Of a stretch of 64,000 bases of DNA, positions 45,706-64,000 are shown in pieces. How positions within the stretch are numbered: position 1 is the first letter of the stretch; the number at the start of each line of letters is the position of its first letter. The position numbers were made by a program, and so were the translations under genes. The notes under the pieces are model-generated. The model ran no database searches and was not told the DNA's origin. It saw only the letters and a list, made by a program, of their open reading frames with translations. The DNA comes from Gordius sp. MW1 (taxonomy: Eukaryota > Nematomorpha > Gordioida > Gordea > Gordiidae), in NCBI GenBank assembly GCA_964036665.1, contig OZ038531.1:9362168-9426167 (forward strand), read 5' to 3'.

Positions 45706-46923
45706 TTACTCATGCCTAGTTTCGATATAAAGGGTTGTCAAATTTTTTACTTTGTATAACTTCGAGCCCTCCTGCTTAACAATCTCGCCTATTACCCATT
45801 TAGGTCCCTTTAAATAATTCCTATACCAAACCTTTTGGTTTACTTTAAATTTGGAACTGTTTAACCCAGATAAATCTGACTCGGGACATTGTAAAAAGTC
45901 CGGTGGGTACCTCAATTTTCTATTTAAAAATTCGTAGCTTACGGAGGGACGATTAGGATACCTTGGGGACATATTATGGTATAATTTTAACAGCCAAGTG
46001 CCTCCTTTCGTCTCTTTAGCTACCCTTAACCATTTTTTTACTATCCCTACGTACCTTTCAACCTGCCCATTTGAGCTAGGGTGATAAGGAGGAGTTAGCA
46101 AATGGTTAATTTTAAATTCTAAACAAAAACTTTTAAATTCTACGCTTACGAAAGCCTTTCCATTATCCGTAACCATTACAGTTGGAAATCCGTATGCGCC
46201 AAATAATTCTTTTAAAATATTTATTGTTACTTTACTTGACATGCTAGAAACGTTTTTAAATTCCGTCCAACCGGAAAATGCGTCAACTATTAAAATAAAA
46301 CGTTTATTGTCAAATTCAAAAAAATCTATATGTATTCTCTCCCACGGAGAATTGGGACGCGGCCACCTGGCCTTTTTATTTCTGCGGGGCATAGGTGCAT
46401 CAAGCTTACAAAGCTCGCACTGCCTGACAAATAATTCAATATCCTTATTCATCTTAGGCCACCACGCATATTGTCGGGCTAGTCCTTTCATCTTAACCAT
46501 TCCTGCATGCCCTTGATGCAAAACATTTAACACCTCCTGACGCAGTTTAACAGGAACCACCACCCTTTCATGGCGCATTATAACTTTGTTTTCCAAGTAC
46601 ATTTCATTTATAACATGTTTAAAAGGTAATGGTGTGTCATTACTATCGTCTAGGCCTAACAAAATGTTTTTTACTTTACATATATCTTGGTCAGCATTAC
46701 TTTCGGTTAAGATTTCATCAAAATCCAAAATTTTAATAGCGTTTATTACCTGCCCTCCTATAATATCGCAATATAAAAGATCATCCTTAGCTTCAATGCT
46801 ATCTGCGCCCAAACGCGATAAAACGTCCGCTAAATGATTGTCTTCACCTTTGCAATATATAAGAGTTAAGGTAAAATTGCCTAACATTACCAGCCAACGT
46901 TGTAATCTACTAGACATTAACAA
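45706..46923 (-). CDS. Gypsy pol: end of RNase H plus integrase
   Basis: 405 codons. Residues 1-40 are the RNase H end (NHLADVLSRLG at 29-39). Integrase follows: the zinc-binding HHCC (H136, H139, C169, C172), catalytic D200, D253 and E289 with the D-35-E spacing, then a C-terminal strand-rich domain (KVWYRNYLKGPKWVIGEIV). Integrase inserts the cDNA into host DNA. All key residues are present. The - frame continues upstream (DHKPLVALFKKANDELLMS) to about 46990, where similarity changes abruptly to Gag/protease sequence because the RT is missing. Not autonomous. Confidence 0.9.
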   Translation of the reverse strand: MLMSSRLQRWLVMLGNFTLTLIYCKGEDNHLADVLSRLGADSIEAKDDLLYCDIIGGQVINAIKILDFDEILTESNADQDICKVKNILLGLDDSNDTPLPFKHVINEMYLENKVIMRHERVVVPVKLRQEVLNVLHQGHAGMVKMKGLARQYAWWPKMNKDIELFVRQCELCKLDAPMPRRNKKARWPRPNSPWERIHIDFFEFDNKRFILIVDAFSGWTEFKNVSSMSSKVTINILKELFGAYGFPTVMVTDNGKAFVSVEFKSFCLEFKINHLLTPPYHPSSNGQVERYVGIVKKWLRVAKETKGGTWLLKLYHNMSPRYPNRPSVSYEFLNRKLRYPPDFLQCPESDLSGLNSSKFKVNQKVWYRNYLKGPKWVIGEIVKQEGSKLYKVKNLTTLYIETRHE

Positions 46924-47095
46924 TTCATCGTTAGCCTTTTTAAATAAAGCAACCAGAGGTTTATGATCCGTGATTACAGTAAATGATTTACCAATTAAGT
47001 ATTCGCGACAACGCTGTAATCTACGTTATCAATCTCTATCACCGCAGATGGTGTAATTGATTCGTTAAAAAAATTTATTTTATCCTCGCGGCCAT

Positions 47096-47669
47096 CTAAA
47101 ATTTGATATTTTGTGTTGAGTGGCACCAGTTAATCGTGTGCAGCTTGTCTAATTGACACCGCACTACCTTGATAAACATGCCCTCCACAGCCATCCTTAC
47201 ATCTATTCGCCTCACTGATCCTACCTCTCTCAATCTTAGATGTAGAAGGAAAATCACTACAGTTATAATTATCAGTGGGGTTGTTATATCTAGTAACACC
47301 ACACGGTTTTTCAAAATTATTACCATGATCCCCGTAGTTATTAGCGTATCTATTTTTATAAATATTCTCATTTTGGTTTGTTCTATACGTAAAATTGGGA
47401 TTAAAATTATTTCTAAGTGATTTATTATTAAACCTATCTAGGCAATTAGAACTTAAATGGCCTCGCTTGTTACACCTGTAACAGCGTAAATTCTTAATTA
47501 TAAATCCCTTCTCAACTTTAGTTAATTTATACCAAATACACACTAAGATTAATGCAAACAAAATCGATATTATTATAATTTTATCTGAGCATAAATAATT
47601 AAAAAAATTAATAGCTATTGAAGGAGGGGTAGAGCGAAAAAACATATTGATCAAATATCGACAAATCAA
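47096..47669 (-). pseudogene. Gypsy Gag nucleocapsid / protease-proximal fragment
   Basis: A canonical CCHC knuckle, CYRCNKRGHLSSNC (C63, C66, H71, C76 of the ORF 47669-47130), is followed by an Asn- and Tyr-rich linker. After a frame change it reads on to about 47000. The capsid portion is absent and the N-terminal part is hydrophobic AT-rich sequence that may not be translated. Binds nucleic acid in the parental element. Confidence 0.7.
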
Positions 47670-48639
47670 TAAAATATATTATTATTTTTTTTTACTTATT
47701 ATTTTAAATTTAGACTCAATATATTAAATATTTTTTAATAATTCTACCGTAATCCAAATAATAATACGAATATTTATATATAAATCAAATATACAATTCT
47801 TTATTCAAATACCACATAGATTATATATATATCATTTAAAAATATTTAAAAATATTAATTTTGTATTTAAGAAAAATAAAAATTAAAATCACCTTTAAAA
47901 AAAACGATAAATTATTTAAAATAAATTAAAATTTAAGTAATAAATCTAAATTGTAGTTATTAACAGTTTAATTATGAATATTCTAAAAGATTGAAAAGTG
48001 ATAGCTATATAGAATATTAAAATTCCAATTATAATTAATAAAGATATTAAATGCATTTGATACTTACTATGACTTGGTCCATCCAGAAAATTTTGAAATT
48101 TTTTTTTTGTTCTTTCTTAAATTAGTTCGCTCCCACCAATATAATTTTTTTGCCCAAGATAGTTTTCTTTAAACAATATATCTGTTCTCTTCAAACTAGG
48201 ACTTTTAACAATATATTTGGTTCTTTGGGTTTATTTCTTCACTAACTTCTGACACCAGTTTTTAATCCGCTCCGGATTTATTAGTTGTTAAAGTCCAAAG
48301 AAAGTTTTATTTGTAATAATATATGTTCTGGTACAAATACGAGAGAAGCAGAAATTTTATAATATTGAAAATTGTAGGGGAAAATTGGATAATGAATCCA
48401 GAATAATAAAATATAAGAATTGTGTTGTAGGTTGGGGTGGAGTTATGTCAGCAGATGGTTTGCCGATACTCTCCTTTTTTCTTCTTCTTTTTAATATCAA
48501 AGTTACGCGAACGCGAAAGGGTAAAAATTAATCATTAATACGTAACCAGCACAAGGCTGTCGTTATAAATTAGTACAAAAATGTCTGTGATGAAGGGGAG
48601 AAGGGAATGGCGGGGGGGGGGAAGGCGGTACAACAAATA

Positions 48640-49134
48640 CAATATTAATTAATTTTTGTCTAATCAAATTTTTTAAACCCCTCTCCTTGGGCAATCCAGC
48701 CTACGCCATTGATGTATACAATCTTAAAAATTTTACAACTTTTTGAAACCCCTCTCCCTAGGTAATCCTACCTACGCCATTATGAGAGCGCGTTGGATAA
48801 AATAATTTTACACGTGCATTAATTTGCGAAAACGATTTTGCCGAATTGAATATCCCAAGGTTAAAATGTCCCAATTAAAAAATGTCCCCCGACAAATAAA
48901 CCTATTAATCATTCAATTTTGGATTAAAGTTAAAATTTAGGTATTTTTTTAATAAAATTGATAATTATTATAAAAAGTACTCGATTTTGCGTCTTCCTTA
49001 TAATAATGGAGACTCGTTAATGTCCCAGGGTGAATTCGGTAAGATGGTTTTCGGCGAGTTAATAGGGTACCATTTACAGTACTCAATAGACTCATTAGTA
49101 TTCATCCTTCTGGTGTAGCGGGCTCATAAAGATT
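48640..49134. other. ABCE1 upstream flank
   Basis: No gene. Two MITE right-end fragments (AATCCAGCCTACGCCATT at 48689, AATCCTACCTACGCCATT at 48764) lie here. The ABCE1 promoter and 5' UTR must be within this half kilobase. Confidence 0.5.
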
Positions 49135-55815
<6,681 letters not shown>

Positions 55816-55967
55816 CGCGCTATCCCGCCTCGTCTGACCAGTTATCCCTTTCTCCACGCACACACGATCACGATATTAAATTATAAATCGGCGACGGACC
55901 ATATATTTTGTTATTGATGCTTTTCACGCTACCCACCCGTCCATTGATTGATTAACATTACACCACA
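55816..55967. other. Convergent ABCE1/UBE2J2 3' interval
   Basis: Only 152 bp separates the two stop codons, so the 3' UTRs must be very short or overlap. An ATTAAA hexamer on + at about 55876 could serve ABCE1 polyadenylation. Confidence 0.55.
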
Positions 55968-58354
55968 CTATTGCGTGCCGTACTTATCGTAAGCTATGTA
56001 TGCGACCAATAAAACGATGACGAATAAAAAGGTGTATAAATTTGAAAGGCGTGATGCCTCGTCGGGCGGTTGGGAAATGTTTGCGGGGGATTGTTTTCGT
56101 GTGGGGGGTGAGGGGCGTTCCATACCCTTCATTTCGGGAAATAGCTTACGAAACACCCGGTCCTCCTCGTTGAAATCCCAGCTTTCGGTGGCCAGAGCGC
56201 GTTTCTAACAACGTGTTGTGATTATAGTATTTGTTGACTAGTGTTGCAAAAACGGGTGGGTTTTGCTTGGTCGACCTTTGGTTTTAGTGGACTTGTCCTA
56301 AAAATCTTTACTGTTTATGCGACTAAGAAAAATAACCACCGAAAAACCTTTAGTCTGTCTATGCTTAGTTCACTAAAACTAAAGGTCGACCAAACAAAAC
56401 CCACCCGTTTTTACAACACTATTATTGACAATCGGCTAAAAGTTTTATACTTGATTTTGCCCATAGCTAGGTTTTATATTTCATACTGAGCCTTATTAAA
56501 ATTTTTAATAATTTTTTTAAACTATTCATTTTAGTCGAATACAACCTTAATCGTCAAATAAATTAACGATAACGTAAATTAAACATTTATATTTTAAACC
56601 AATGACAAATCCAATTAAATGAACCTAGTGTGAGTTCCATATAAACTAGCTGTTTTAAGTGCTGTTATAATTACCGTCTCGCTCGGGGTTTCGATGCTTC
56701 CCAGCGTTGCCGTGTTGTCGGTCTGTGGAGCGATAAAAAACAATTAAAATGCATACAAATGTGTTGCATAATTACACGAAACAAGCTACACATAAATTTA
56801 TTTGATGATAAAAAATCACCATTTCCCCTCCATTTGTGGATGTTTTGTAACGTTACATCAATTTATGCCAAAACCACTAAAGGTAGCCTCTCAATAAATT
56901 TTAGGAAGGTATACTCCTTAACTTATTAATGATTATCAATCACTAACTAATTCGATAACTGTGACATGTCTAAATAGACGATATTTAGGTGGTTTTTAAA
57001 ATGCTCTTTAATGAAACGTTTTAAATAATAAATTTATAAAAATGCCACCCACATTATTTATTAATTATTAAAATCTTAAGAAGTGATGTAATATAGATGT
57101 AATATCAGTATTTAAATGTACGATCAAGATCTAAATTGTGAAGTAGGTAACCTAAATCGAAATTTTTAGTAGTGAAAGTAGTTTTTTTATTAAGTTGAGA
57201 CACACATACCATAAAACTTATCAAGCCGTGCATTATAGATGAGACTGACCATGATGGATTCCATGATTCTGGGTGATAGTCACTAATTGATAGGCACAAT
57301 CTGATGAAAAAACATACAATTTAAGACTAGACAACTACTATACACTCTTTTTTATAGCATACTAGTTGGCCAACCTATTTCAACAAAACAAGTGTATTCT
57401 CTACCCCTATACAATGGAAAATTAATTTAATTTTCACCATTAATTTTAAATTGAAGTTTAAACCTATTTAAAAACATTCACTCATCACTTATATTTAGCC
57501 TTGATTATAGCTATTAACCCAACCAATTTTAACTTGGTTTTTAAAAAAATTGTATGTAGTGTAGTTGCCTTTAACTGGTATAAAAACCTTTTTAGTGAAG
57601 GCTATATTTTTTAAAGTTATTTGGCTAAAACAATACCTCATCTCATTTTAAGTTAAATCCAAAGTCAAACACTTCATCTTTTATCAGCCAAGTTATATAT
57701 TACAAACAAAATTTCATATAAACCTTTCAATTATTTCACCTACATTAATCAAATTTGATAAACAACCCTGTTTTAGGTGCTCAATTTTGGCTAATTTTAT
57801 GATAAATATGGGTCTGTTGAGACATGCAAGTTGATTGGTATTTAAAAAAATCATTATTTCAGAGCCACAAAACTCTAAATGTACCATTATATGACTCTTT
57901 TAATTTTTTCCTGTTTATTCTATTATGTTCATTTTGTTCTATAATGTATTAATTAACTATAATATTTTAAAATGTGAGTTTCAATTAATACATTATATTG
58001 TAAACAATTAAATTTTGGTTTTTTTATCTACTTGGTGTTAGTTTTAAACCGTCCATTTGGAGTGAGCATATAGATAGCAGGTGGTTTAAATGGATAATCT
58101 TGAGGAAAGACTAATTTTCCATGGTAAATTCCTCCTTTTAAGATTTAAGTATAATTTTTTTATCCATTACCTTCATAATCAGTATCAGCTGGGCCAAATA
58201 TTATAAAATGCCTACATAAAATATAGTATCTACATAAATATTGATACCATTCATATATATTAGAAGGTAAAGGCACTGCTTTACAGTTTGGAACAGGATC
58301 TGTTTGAAGCTTCAAAAAATCTTTCTTTAGCCTATTTATACCTTGATTACGCAT
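55968..58354 (-). CDS. UBE2J2: UBE2J2, ER tail-anchored ubiquitin-conjugating enzyme (UBC6-like)
   Basis: Six exons on -: 58354-58248, 58211-58171, 58134-58032, 57300-57210, 56722-56675, 56204-55968. They give 208 residues (human 259). E2 fold: RLKKDFLKL, PLPSNIYEW, YHGKLVFPQDYPFKPPAIYM, TPNGRF, then the active-site C86 in TKLCLSISDYHPESWNPSWS, and LGSIETPSET. A polar linker leads to a C-terminal membrane helix (residues 186-202) typical of tail-anchored ERAD E2s, which charge ubiquitin on the cytosolic ER face. The linker is shorter than in human. Intron 1 is only 36 nt and in frame, so its retention would add 12 residues without a stop. Intron 5 carries a MITE. A 5' exon is possible: an acceptor-like TTTATAG lies 7 nt before the ATG. 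Confidence 0.93.
56241..56419. mobile_element. MITE, AAACGGCTGGG family, copy 4 (UBE2J2 intron 5)
   Basis: GTGTTGCAAAAACGGGTGGG at the left, CCACCCGTTTTTACAACAC at the right, GGTCGACC inside both ends. About 179 bp. Confidence 0.85.
58212..58247 (-). other. 36-nt intron in UBE2J2
   Basis: GTATCA...TGTAG between GAATG and GCATTTT. Removal restores the family sequence EWHF...FGP; retention adds 12 residues between W36 and H37 that no relative has to my knowledge. One of the shortest spliceosomal introns plausible in an animal. Confidence 0.75.
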
Positions 58355-61140
58355 GCAACCCTATAAACATATGGTTTTTTAGTTTAGAGTTAATATTGAT
58401 GAATTCAGAAAAATATTGTAAAGTCAACAAACCTATATAAATATTGAAGCGGCTAATAGAGTTTGTGATGTTTTTGAATCATCATTTAATTTAAAAAAAA
58501 CTCATGTGGAATATCTATTATCCTGAACCTTCAAATGAACACCATAACTTTTGCTTCCATCTTTTTATAAATGGACAAAGTTTAGGAGATAAATAGTAAA
58601 GAATTGCCTATTAATAATCTCTTTGAGTTAATTTATGCCCTAAACACGCAAACAGAATCGTGAATTTAATATAACCGTAATTAATTTTTTTTGATCTAAG
58701 GATAAGAATTATTAAATAAATAATTATCATGTAAGTTTAAAACCCGTTTAAAAATCGACAGTGCTTTTATAAAATAACCTCCTTTAGATTAATTTAATTT
58801 TTGCGGCCTAAGTTTGCGCTCTAAATTATCCTTGTCAACTGTTTAAAATAAAGTGTGCTAACCTTTTATTATAAAATCAAATCAATATTCATCAATCGCT
58901 AATTGCATTTAAAATTTATGTGAAAATAGAGCCCTTTAAGGGTTCAGTTTAATATCAAAGTTTTAAATGATTTAGATATAAATTCCTATACTAAACTCTT
59001 ATAGCTTAAAAAACCAGGGGAGTTATAAGGCACAAATTTTGAACAAGTTCTTAAGATTGTGACTGCAGCGCAAGAACGTAATTTCTTCTCTCTGTTTATT
59101 TGATAACTAACCATAGAGCGCAGTCGTTTATTATTTGCTGCATTTAATGTATGTTTAAATGAATTAATTTAAATTAAATAAATACAAAATTTATTTTAAG
59201 CGAATGCCAATAAAGTGATATTCGTTTTAGATATATTTACAATTCTAATTGAAAAGAGCGATGTAATCATACATGAAATCGTGAATTTATCTAAGTTAAG
59301 TTTATAACCCATATATCAAAGAGTTATAACATGGAAATAGACAGCATTTGGTTTTGAATCTTATAAAATTGTAAAGCTTTTGAAACATAAATTAATTGTT
59401 ATCTATATTTAATGGACATTAAAATAAAAATGTATTTATATTTAATCGTCAGATTTTAATCAATTTCTCATTGTAGACCTGTTAAAAATAATCGTACTAG
59501 ATAATGAATTTAATCAAATAGTAAATATTAATGAAACATCCAAATATTAGAAATAAATTTAAAGTTTCCTTGTTAAACTTCAAAAATCTGGATTTAAAAA
59601 AAGCATTTGGTATAATCAAAGAATTGTAGTATTACCACTGGAATACATGATCAGACATATGAAAACTTTATACTTGTCTAATTTCAAATTTATCGCATCT
59701 TTTACAAATATACAATTCTCATATATACCGGAATCAGAATGGGTGGTTATTCAACTTTATTTAATGTTTTGTAAGAATATTTTAATCTCGTACCATCCAT
59801 GCACTTGTTTGCAGCGGAGTGTGGACCATGGGCTTAACTAGCATTGGGGGGGGGGGGGGGGGACAACAATGAATTAAGGAGGGGCAAAATGATCATTTTT
59901 TGAAATTTTAGCCACCATTACAATTATCAACAAATTAAGCAAGTTTGTTATAATTTGTTTTAAAGGCACTATTTCTTTAGAAAACCATTGAGTAAGCAAT
60001 ATTAAATTAAGTGGCGAATTGTTGATTTTTGCGTTGTTAACAAAATTATTTCAAACTCCACCTAAAGATCTATATTTGTCACAAAATTTTAACTATTAAT
60101 GTTAAAGACTAAACTAAAATATATCTATTCATACAAAATCAAATGCAGGAGCCGAGAATGGACTTATTAAATAAAGATTTTAAATAATACAAAAGATATA
60201 ACAATGATTCGATTACAATATTAAAATATATAATTATAGCAATAATATAAAACGATTCATATGTATATAATAATATTAATAAAAGGGATAATTATAAAAC
60301 GTTCATCATACAAAATTCTTCCAATATGTGAACAAGTGGTTTCTAATACACATTTTATATGGTTTAAGCAATGCGTCACATTATTTATTTTGTGTACAAA
60401 CTTCATTAAACTTGACAAACACAGATAGAAAACACGTTCTAACTCGGGGCACTTTGTTCCAACCATATCAATTTCTCTCATCCAAAAAATGTTCATACTA
60501 TATCATTGTCAGAGTAGATAATCCAAAGAATATAAAAGCAAAACCTCCGGTGATAGTCACTAATGGGCGTTGTAAAAAAATATGGCACAAATTATTATAT
60601 AATTATATGCGTTTATCATAACGATAAATTTTCAAACAAGATTACATTCTTTTACACGAATAAAAAAGTTATCTTATTTTTTGACAGATACTATTTAAGC
60701 TGTATATTCTTAAATTAAACAATATTCCCTAATTGATTAAAAACATCTAAAAAACAAAGAAATCAAAGGAAAATGTTTTTTTAAATAAATATGAAAATAT
60801 CGATGGCAGTGCTTTTTCTTTCGCAAAAAGGACTACAACTAACTCGTGCAACCTCAAATAGTGGAGCTTACATTATGTTAATTATATTAGTCAATCTTAA
60901 AAACATATTTAAGCATCAAAGATCTGTAACGGGTCGCAAGCTAGGCCATACACATTATGAAACTTTCCAAGTCAGCCTGAGTCCGTCAGTATTTTTGCTA
61001 TCTACTATATGATCTTTTTGGACCCGTTAGCAAAGCGTTTTTCTCTGCCCGCTGCTAAGATCATTTTAGGCAAAACCCATCAAGTAAATTAGGATTTAAA
61101 AAATAAATTATTGTATCCCCATGTTTTACAATAAATATAA
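58355..61140. other. Gene-free stretch upstream of UBE2J2
   Basis: No exon recognised on either strand. A G-run of about 18 (around 59845-59862) preceded by CATGGGCTTAACTAGCATT is probably the left end of a GGCGTAGCC-family MITE. Open frames near 59.65, 60.3 and 60.8 kb have no recognisable motif. Confidence 0.5.
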
Positions 61141-61149
61141 CGTTCAAAT

Positions 61150-63520
61150 TTTCCCCTCTTCTTAATCAACTATTTGGTCCCAACAGTCGTGGGTTATTTT
61201 TGATGAGTTTTTTTCATCATGATCGAAACCTATCTACTTTTGGGTACTTTAGATGGTCATCTAGCGATGGGGTACCTGTAACGTTCATCTACATGTATAC
61301 CGTTTTTCAGTCGTTCACCATAAAACATGGGCGTAGCCAGGGCTTAAATTACAAAAAAAAATTCAATACAAAAACCCTTCAAAAAAAAATGTGTTTTGCC
61401 CCCCCCCTAAATGAACTTAAACAGCTTTCGCCCCCCCCCCTAATCCAAAACTGGCTACGCCCGTACCATAAAATTATATCCAGCTAAGCGCTTTGACCAC
61501 TTTTCGGCTTCTTTGAATACTTTCCCCTTTGTATCTTCGCATAGTACTATGTCATCGACATATAGCATACACCAAGGAGATGGCTTTTGAATGTCTCTTG
61601 TTATCGTGTCCATTATTATGTTGAATGAAATGGGACTTGAAGCGGATCCTTGATGTAATCCAATATCACCCGAAAAGGAATAGAGTCTCAAACTGTCATC
61701 ATAACGCACGAATTTGAGGCTTATATTTTTGACAAACCGTATTTATGCGTGAGTTGTTTTCTCAGGCACCGCCATATCAAATCGCGAGGGACTGTGTCAT
61801 AAGCTTTCTTGAAATCGATAAAGACCATTTGTAGGACCCTCTCTTTCCCCCGTATTTTTTATCCATCATTTGTCTTAGTGAAAAGATTGGGTCGATCGTG
61901 GATTTGCCGCCCACAAATCCGAATTGATTAGCCTATATTTCCACCTCGTTTTTCAGCCTAGTAACTAAGACCATTTCCACGAGCTTTAAAGAGTGGTATT
62001 ATAATTGCCACAATCCTGAGGGTCTCCTTGAATATGGGTATAATCGTGCTTGCTCTCCATTGATTAGTATTTCCCTCTTCGACCAATTACTTGTTAAGGA
62101 GATTATTATAGTCGTACTCCTTTTCCTCGGTATCCGACCCATGCTTCCATAGGTATTCCATCTGGGTCATTTGCTTTTCCTTTTTGCATCTTGTTCGCCT
62201 CAACTTCATCCTCCTGAAAGAGTTCGACCATACTTATATTTATTTGACTCAATTTTAGGAAAGGAATCCTTGTAATTTGCAATATTCATAAGTTTCTTAA
62301 AATATCCTTTTCACCTTTCCATCACTTCCTTCGGTTTGAATACGGTTTGACCCTTCTCGTTTTTTAAGAACTCCGACTTCGCTACTTTTCTTCTCCCTAA
62401 TCTTGGCCAATCTGTACATAAGCCTATCGCCCCCTTTATGATCCAGTTTGTTTGCCATCTCGGTGTACGCGGCATTCTTCGCTATTGCAACGGCCTTTTT
62501 TGCGGCCCTCTTTGCGTCCCAATATTCTTGATAATCCTCCGACATTTTTGATTTATGCCACAGTCTATATAGATTTTTCTTTCATTCAATGAAATCTTTA
62601 ACCGATTGATCCCACCATCATAGTTCCCCATTCATAGCTTTGCTTCCTTTGGTCGCGCTGTTTTCTTAATGTCCTTAGATAGCGTCTCCCAATCGTCGTC
62701 TACGGTGAGGAGGCTTTTTGATGGTATTCTTCGTTCGTCGACCTATCCTTTAGCCCTTCGTATCAAATTCTAATTTCATATACCTTTCTACTTTCGGGAA
62801 ATACTCTTCTGTCAAGATCCATAATCGATGTTGCCTAGCGATTTCTTCTCCCGGTATTACTTTGTAATCCATACTCCATAAGTCCTTTCGCCGTATAGAT
62901 AGTCAATTTGACTAAAATGCTTCCCACGTCTTTAGGTCACAATATGATCTTCGCGTTTTTGAAAATAGGTGTTAACGATTGCCATGTCATTATGCTTTGG
63001 ATACTTGGAGAAGGTTTTCCCCTTCTTTGTTATTCAGACCATGCCCATAGCCTCCATAATTTCGTTCATACTCAAGGCGATCTTTCCCTATGTGTAAGTT
63101 AAAATCCGCCCCAATAATTAGCCTTTCTTCATGTCCTATGCCATGTATTCCTTTTCGAATGAATCGAAGAATATGTCTTTCTCTGATGTCATACACCCAA
63201 TTTGGGGGGCATACGCGCACATAACGATTAAAAGGCTCCCTTGATCTGCAATCTTCTCCCACAGTAACCTGTCGAAACAACGCTTGACTTCCACCACCAT
63301 GTCCGTAAACAATTCGTTTAGAACGATACCGACCCCGTTTCTAAGATTTGGTGACCCAATGTAGAATAGTTTCTATCCTTCTCCTAATTCCAGAGCTTTG
63401 GTTCCGTTCCATCTTGCCTCTTATAGGCAGGCGATGTGTACCCTTTTAATTTTTTAGCATTTGAGCGTCCTCAATGTTCTTTCCCGTCAACGTGCCCACA
63501 TTCCAACGCGTTATTCGCAT
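61150..63520 (-). pseudogene. Broken LINE (non-LTR retrotransposon) ORF2: endonuclease and RT
   Basis: Reading on -, the start near 63520 gives MRITRWNVGTLTGKN, the start of an apurinic-type endonuclease. Then VGIVLNE-like, VCPPNWVYDIRE, IIGADFNLHIGKDRLEYE and GGYGHGLNNKEGE (63280-62990) follow in shifting frames. A linker (62545-62297; YWDAKRAAKKAVA) leads to reverse transcriptase with GLHQGSASSPISFNIIMD and the active-site box YVDD at 61709-61475. The tail resumes beyond a MITE and ends near 61150 with the 3' sequence also seen at 43.6 kb. Many stops and frameshifts: dead. Confidence 0.85.
61326..61464. mobile_element. MITE, CATGGGCGTAGCC family, inserted in the LINE
   Basis: Starts CATGGGCGTAGCCAGGG, ends CTGGCTACGCCCGT. 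A 9-bp direct repeat ACCATAAAA abuts both sides (61317-61325, 61465-61473). It interrupts LINE ORF2, so it is younger than the LINE. Confidence 0.85.
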
Positions 63521-64000
63521 TTTGTTTGCCGTAACCCTAGTGTATTTTTCACATTGCACGGGCGGGGTATGCAGCGCGCTGCGTTTGTGAAAGACGCCTT
63601 AGCTTTCTGTTTTAAAGTTTTTTTCGAAACTATCATGATTTTGCGGTTGCTTTAAATAGCTAATTTCCAACCTGAAGTCTATTTTTTGGTCTTTTTCGTG
63701 CAGAAATGGTTAATTGATATTTATTAGCAAAAACATTAAGCTTCGTTCTAAAAACCCCTAAAAATAATCTTTGAATGAGCTTAAAACAAAGAGAATATGT
63801 GCGTGAAAGTGAAGTCAAATATTAAGAAATAGAATAGTAGCAAAATGTTATCCAGCGCCAAAAATACAAGAGTGTGATTGTATAAAAAATAAAATAACTA
63901 TTAGTAAAAATTATGTGTTTACTAGGTGTATAGATTACACTATTAAAAATAAAATTATCTTTATTTAAGCCCGTTTGTGGCCATCTTATAATTTACAATG
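63521..64000. other. Right edge, no gene recognised
   Basis: AT-rich DNA upstream of the LINE on its - strand; the first part may be LINE 5' UTR. No exon or repeat recognised. Confidence 0.4.

Larger units (their letters stand above)
44230..48635 (-). mobile_element. Ty3/gypsy LTR retrotransposon, RT-deleted
   Basis: LTRs at 44230-44615 (3' LTR, as the element reads -) and 48259-48635 (5' LTR), with target duplication AATAC at 44225-44229 and 48636-48640. On - the LTR starts TGTTGTA and ends GGATTAAAAA, followed by CTGGTGTCAGAAG, a plausible primer-binding site. It carries a Gag zinc-knuckle region (47669-47096) and RNase H end plus integrase (46950-45706). Protease remnants run straight into RNase H near 46990, so the reverse transcriptase is deleted. 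The part between integrase and 3' LTR is GC-rich and unusual. Confidence 0.92.

Noticed and set aside
60257..60621. Overlapping + and - ORFs near 60.3-60.6 kb
   Set aside because: No recognisable motif and the two frames overlap; an unrecognised exon cannot be excluded.

Overview
The window is eukaryotic, from an AT-rich, transposon-laden animal genome. Conserved animal genes are split by GT-AG introns, and several introns are extremely short (36-41 nt). ABCE1, UBE2J2, STEEP1 and MUS81 orthologues, a small BTB-BACK-PHR family, hAT, Ty3/gypsy and LINE transposons and many MITEs all fit an invertebrate. I cannot name the phylum from the sequence.

Layout. 0-11 kb: two BTB-BACK-PHR gene copies on + (179-2631, 8012-10596) separated by gene-free DNA holding a foldback element. 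11-23 kb: repeat territory with tandem arrays carrying tRNA-like T-arm motifs, large inverted repeats, and a hAT element nested inside another hAT element (both with perfect 8-bp target duplications), followed by two more hAT elements. 23.2-25 kb: the third BTB-BACK-PHR copy. All three copies carry reading-frame lesions. 27.2-34.4 kb: a complete five-exon STEEP1 (CXorf56) gene on -. Its intron 1 is almost wholly occupied by an intronless MUS81 on the same strand, whose ATG overlaps the stop of the read-through STEEP1 frame as TAATG. STEEP1 intron 3 holds a 2-kb hAT element containing another foldback element. 35-36.8 kb: a non-coding LTR retrotransposon. 37-43.7 kb: MITEs, a dead gypsy pol split by a defective hAT transposon, and a LINE tail. 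44.2-48.6 kb: a gypsy element on - with LTRs and 5-bp duplications, lacking reverse transcriptase and carrying a GC-rich extra ORF. 49.1-55.8 kb: complete 14-exon ABCE1 on +. 55.97-58.35 kb: six-exon UBE2J2 on -, tail to tail with ABCE1. 61.1-63.5 kb: a broken LINE on -, with a MITE inserted in it.

The four intact genes are housekeeping functions: ribosome recycling, ER ubiquitin conjugation, STING ER exit and structure-specific DNA cleavage. Their exons were joined by hand, the phases agree, and total lengths match the human proteins except where stated. The most unusual item is the STEEP1/MUS81 arrangement, where intron removal and intron retention would give two unrelated proteins from one transcription unit.
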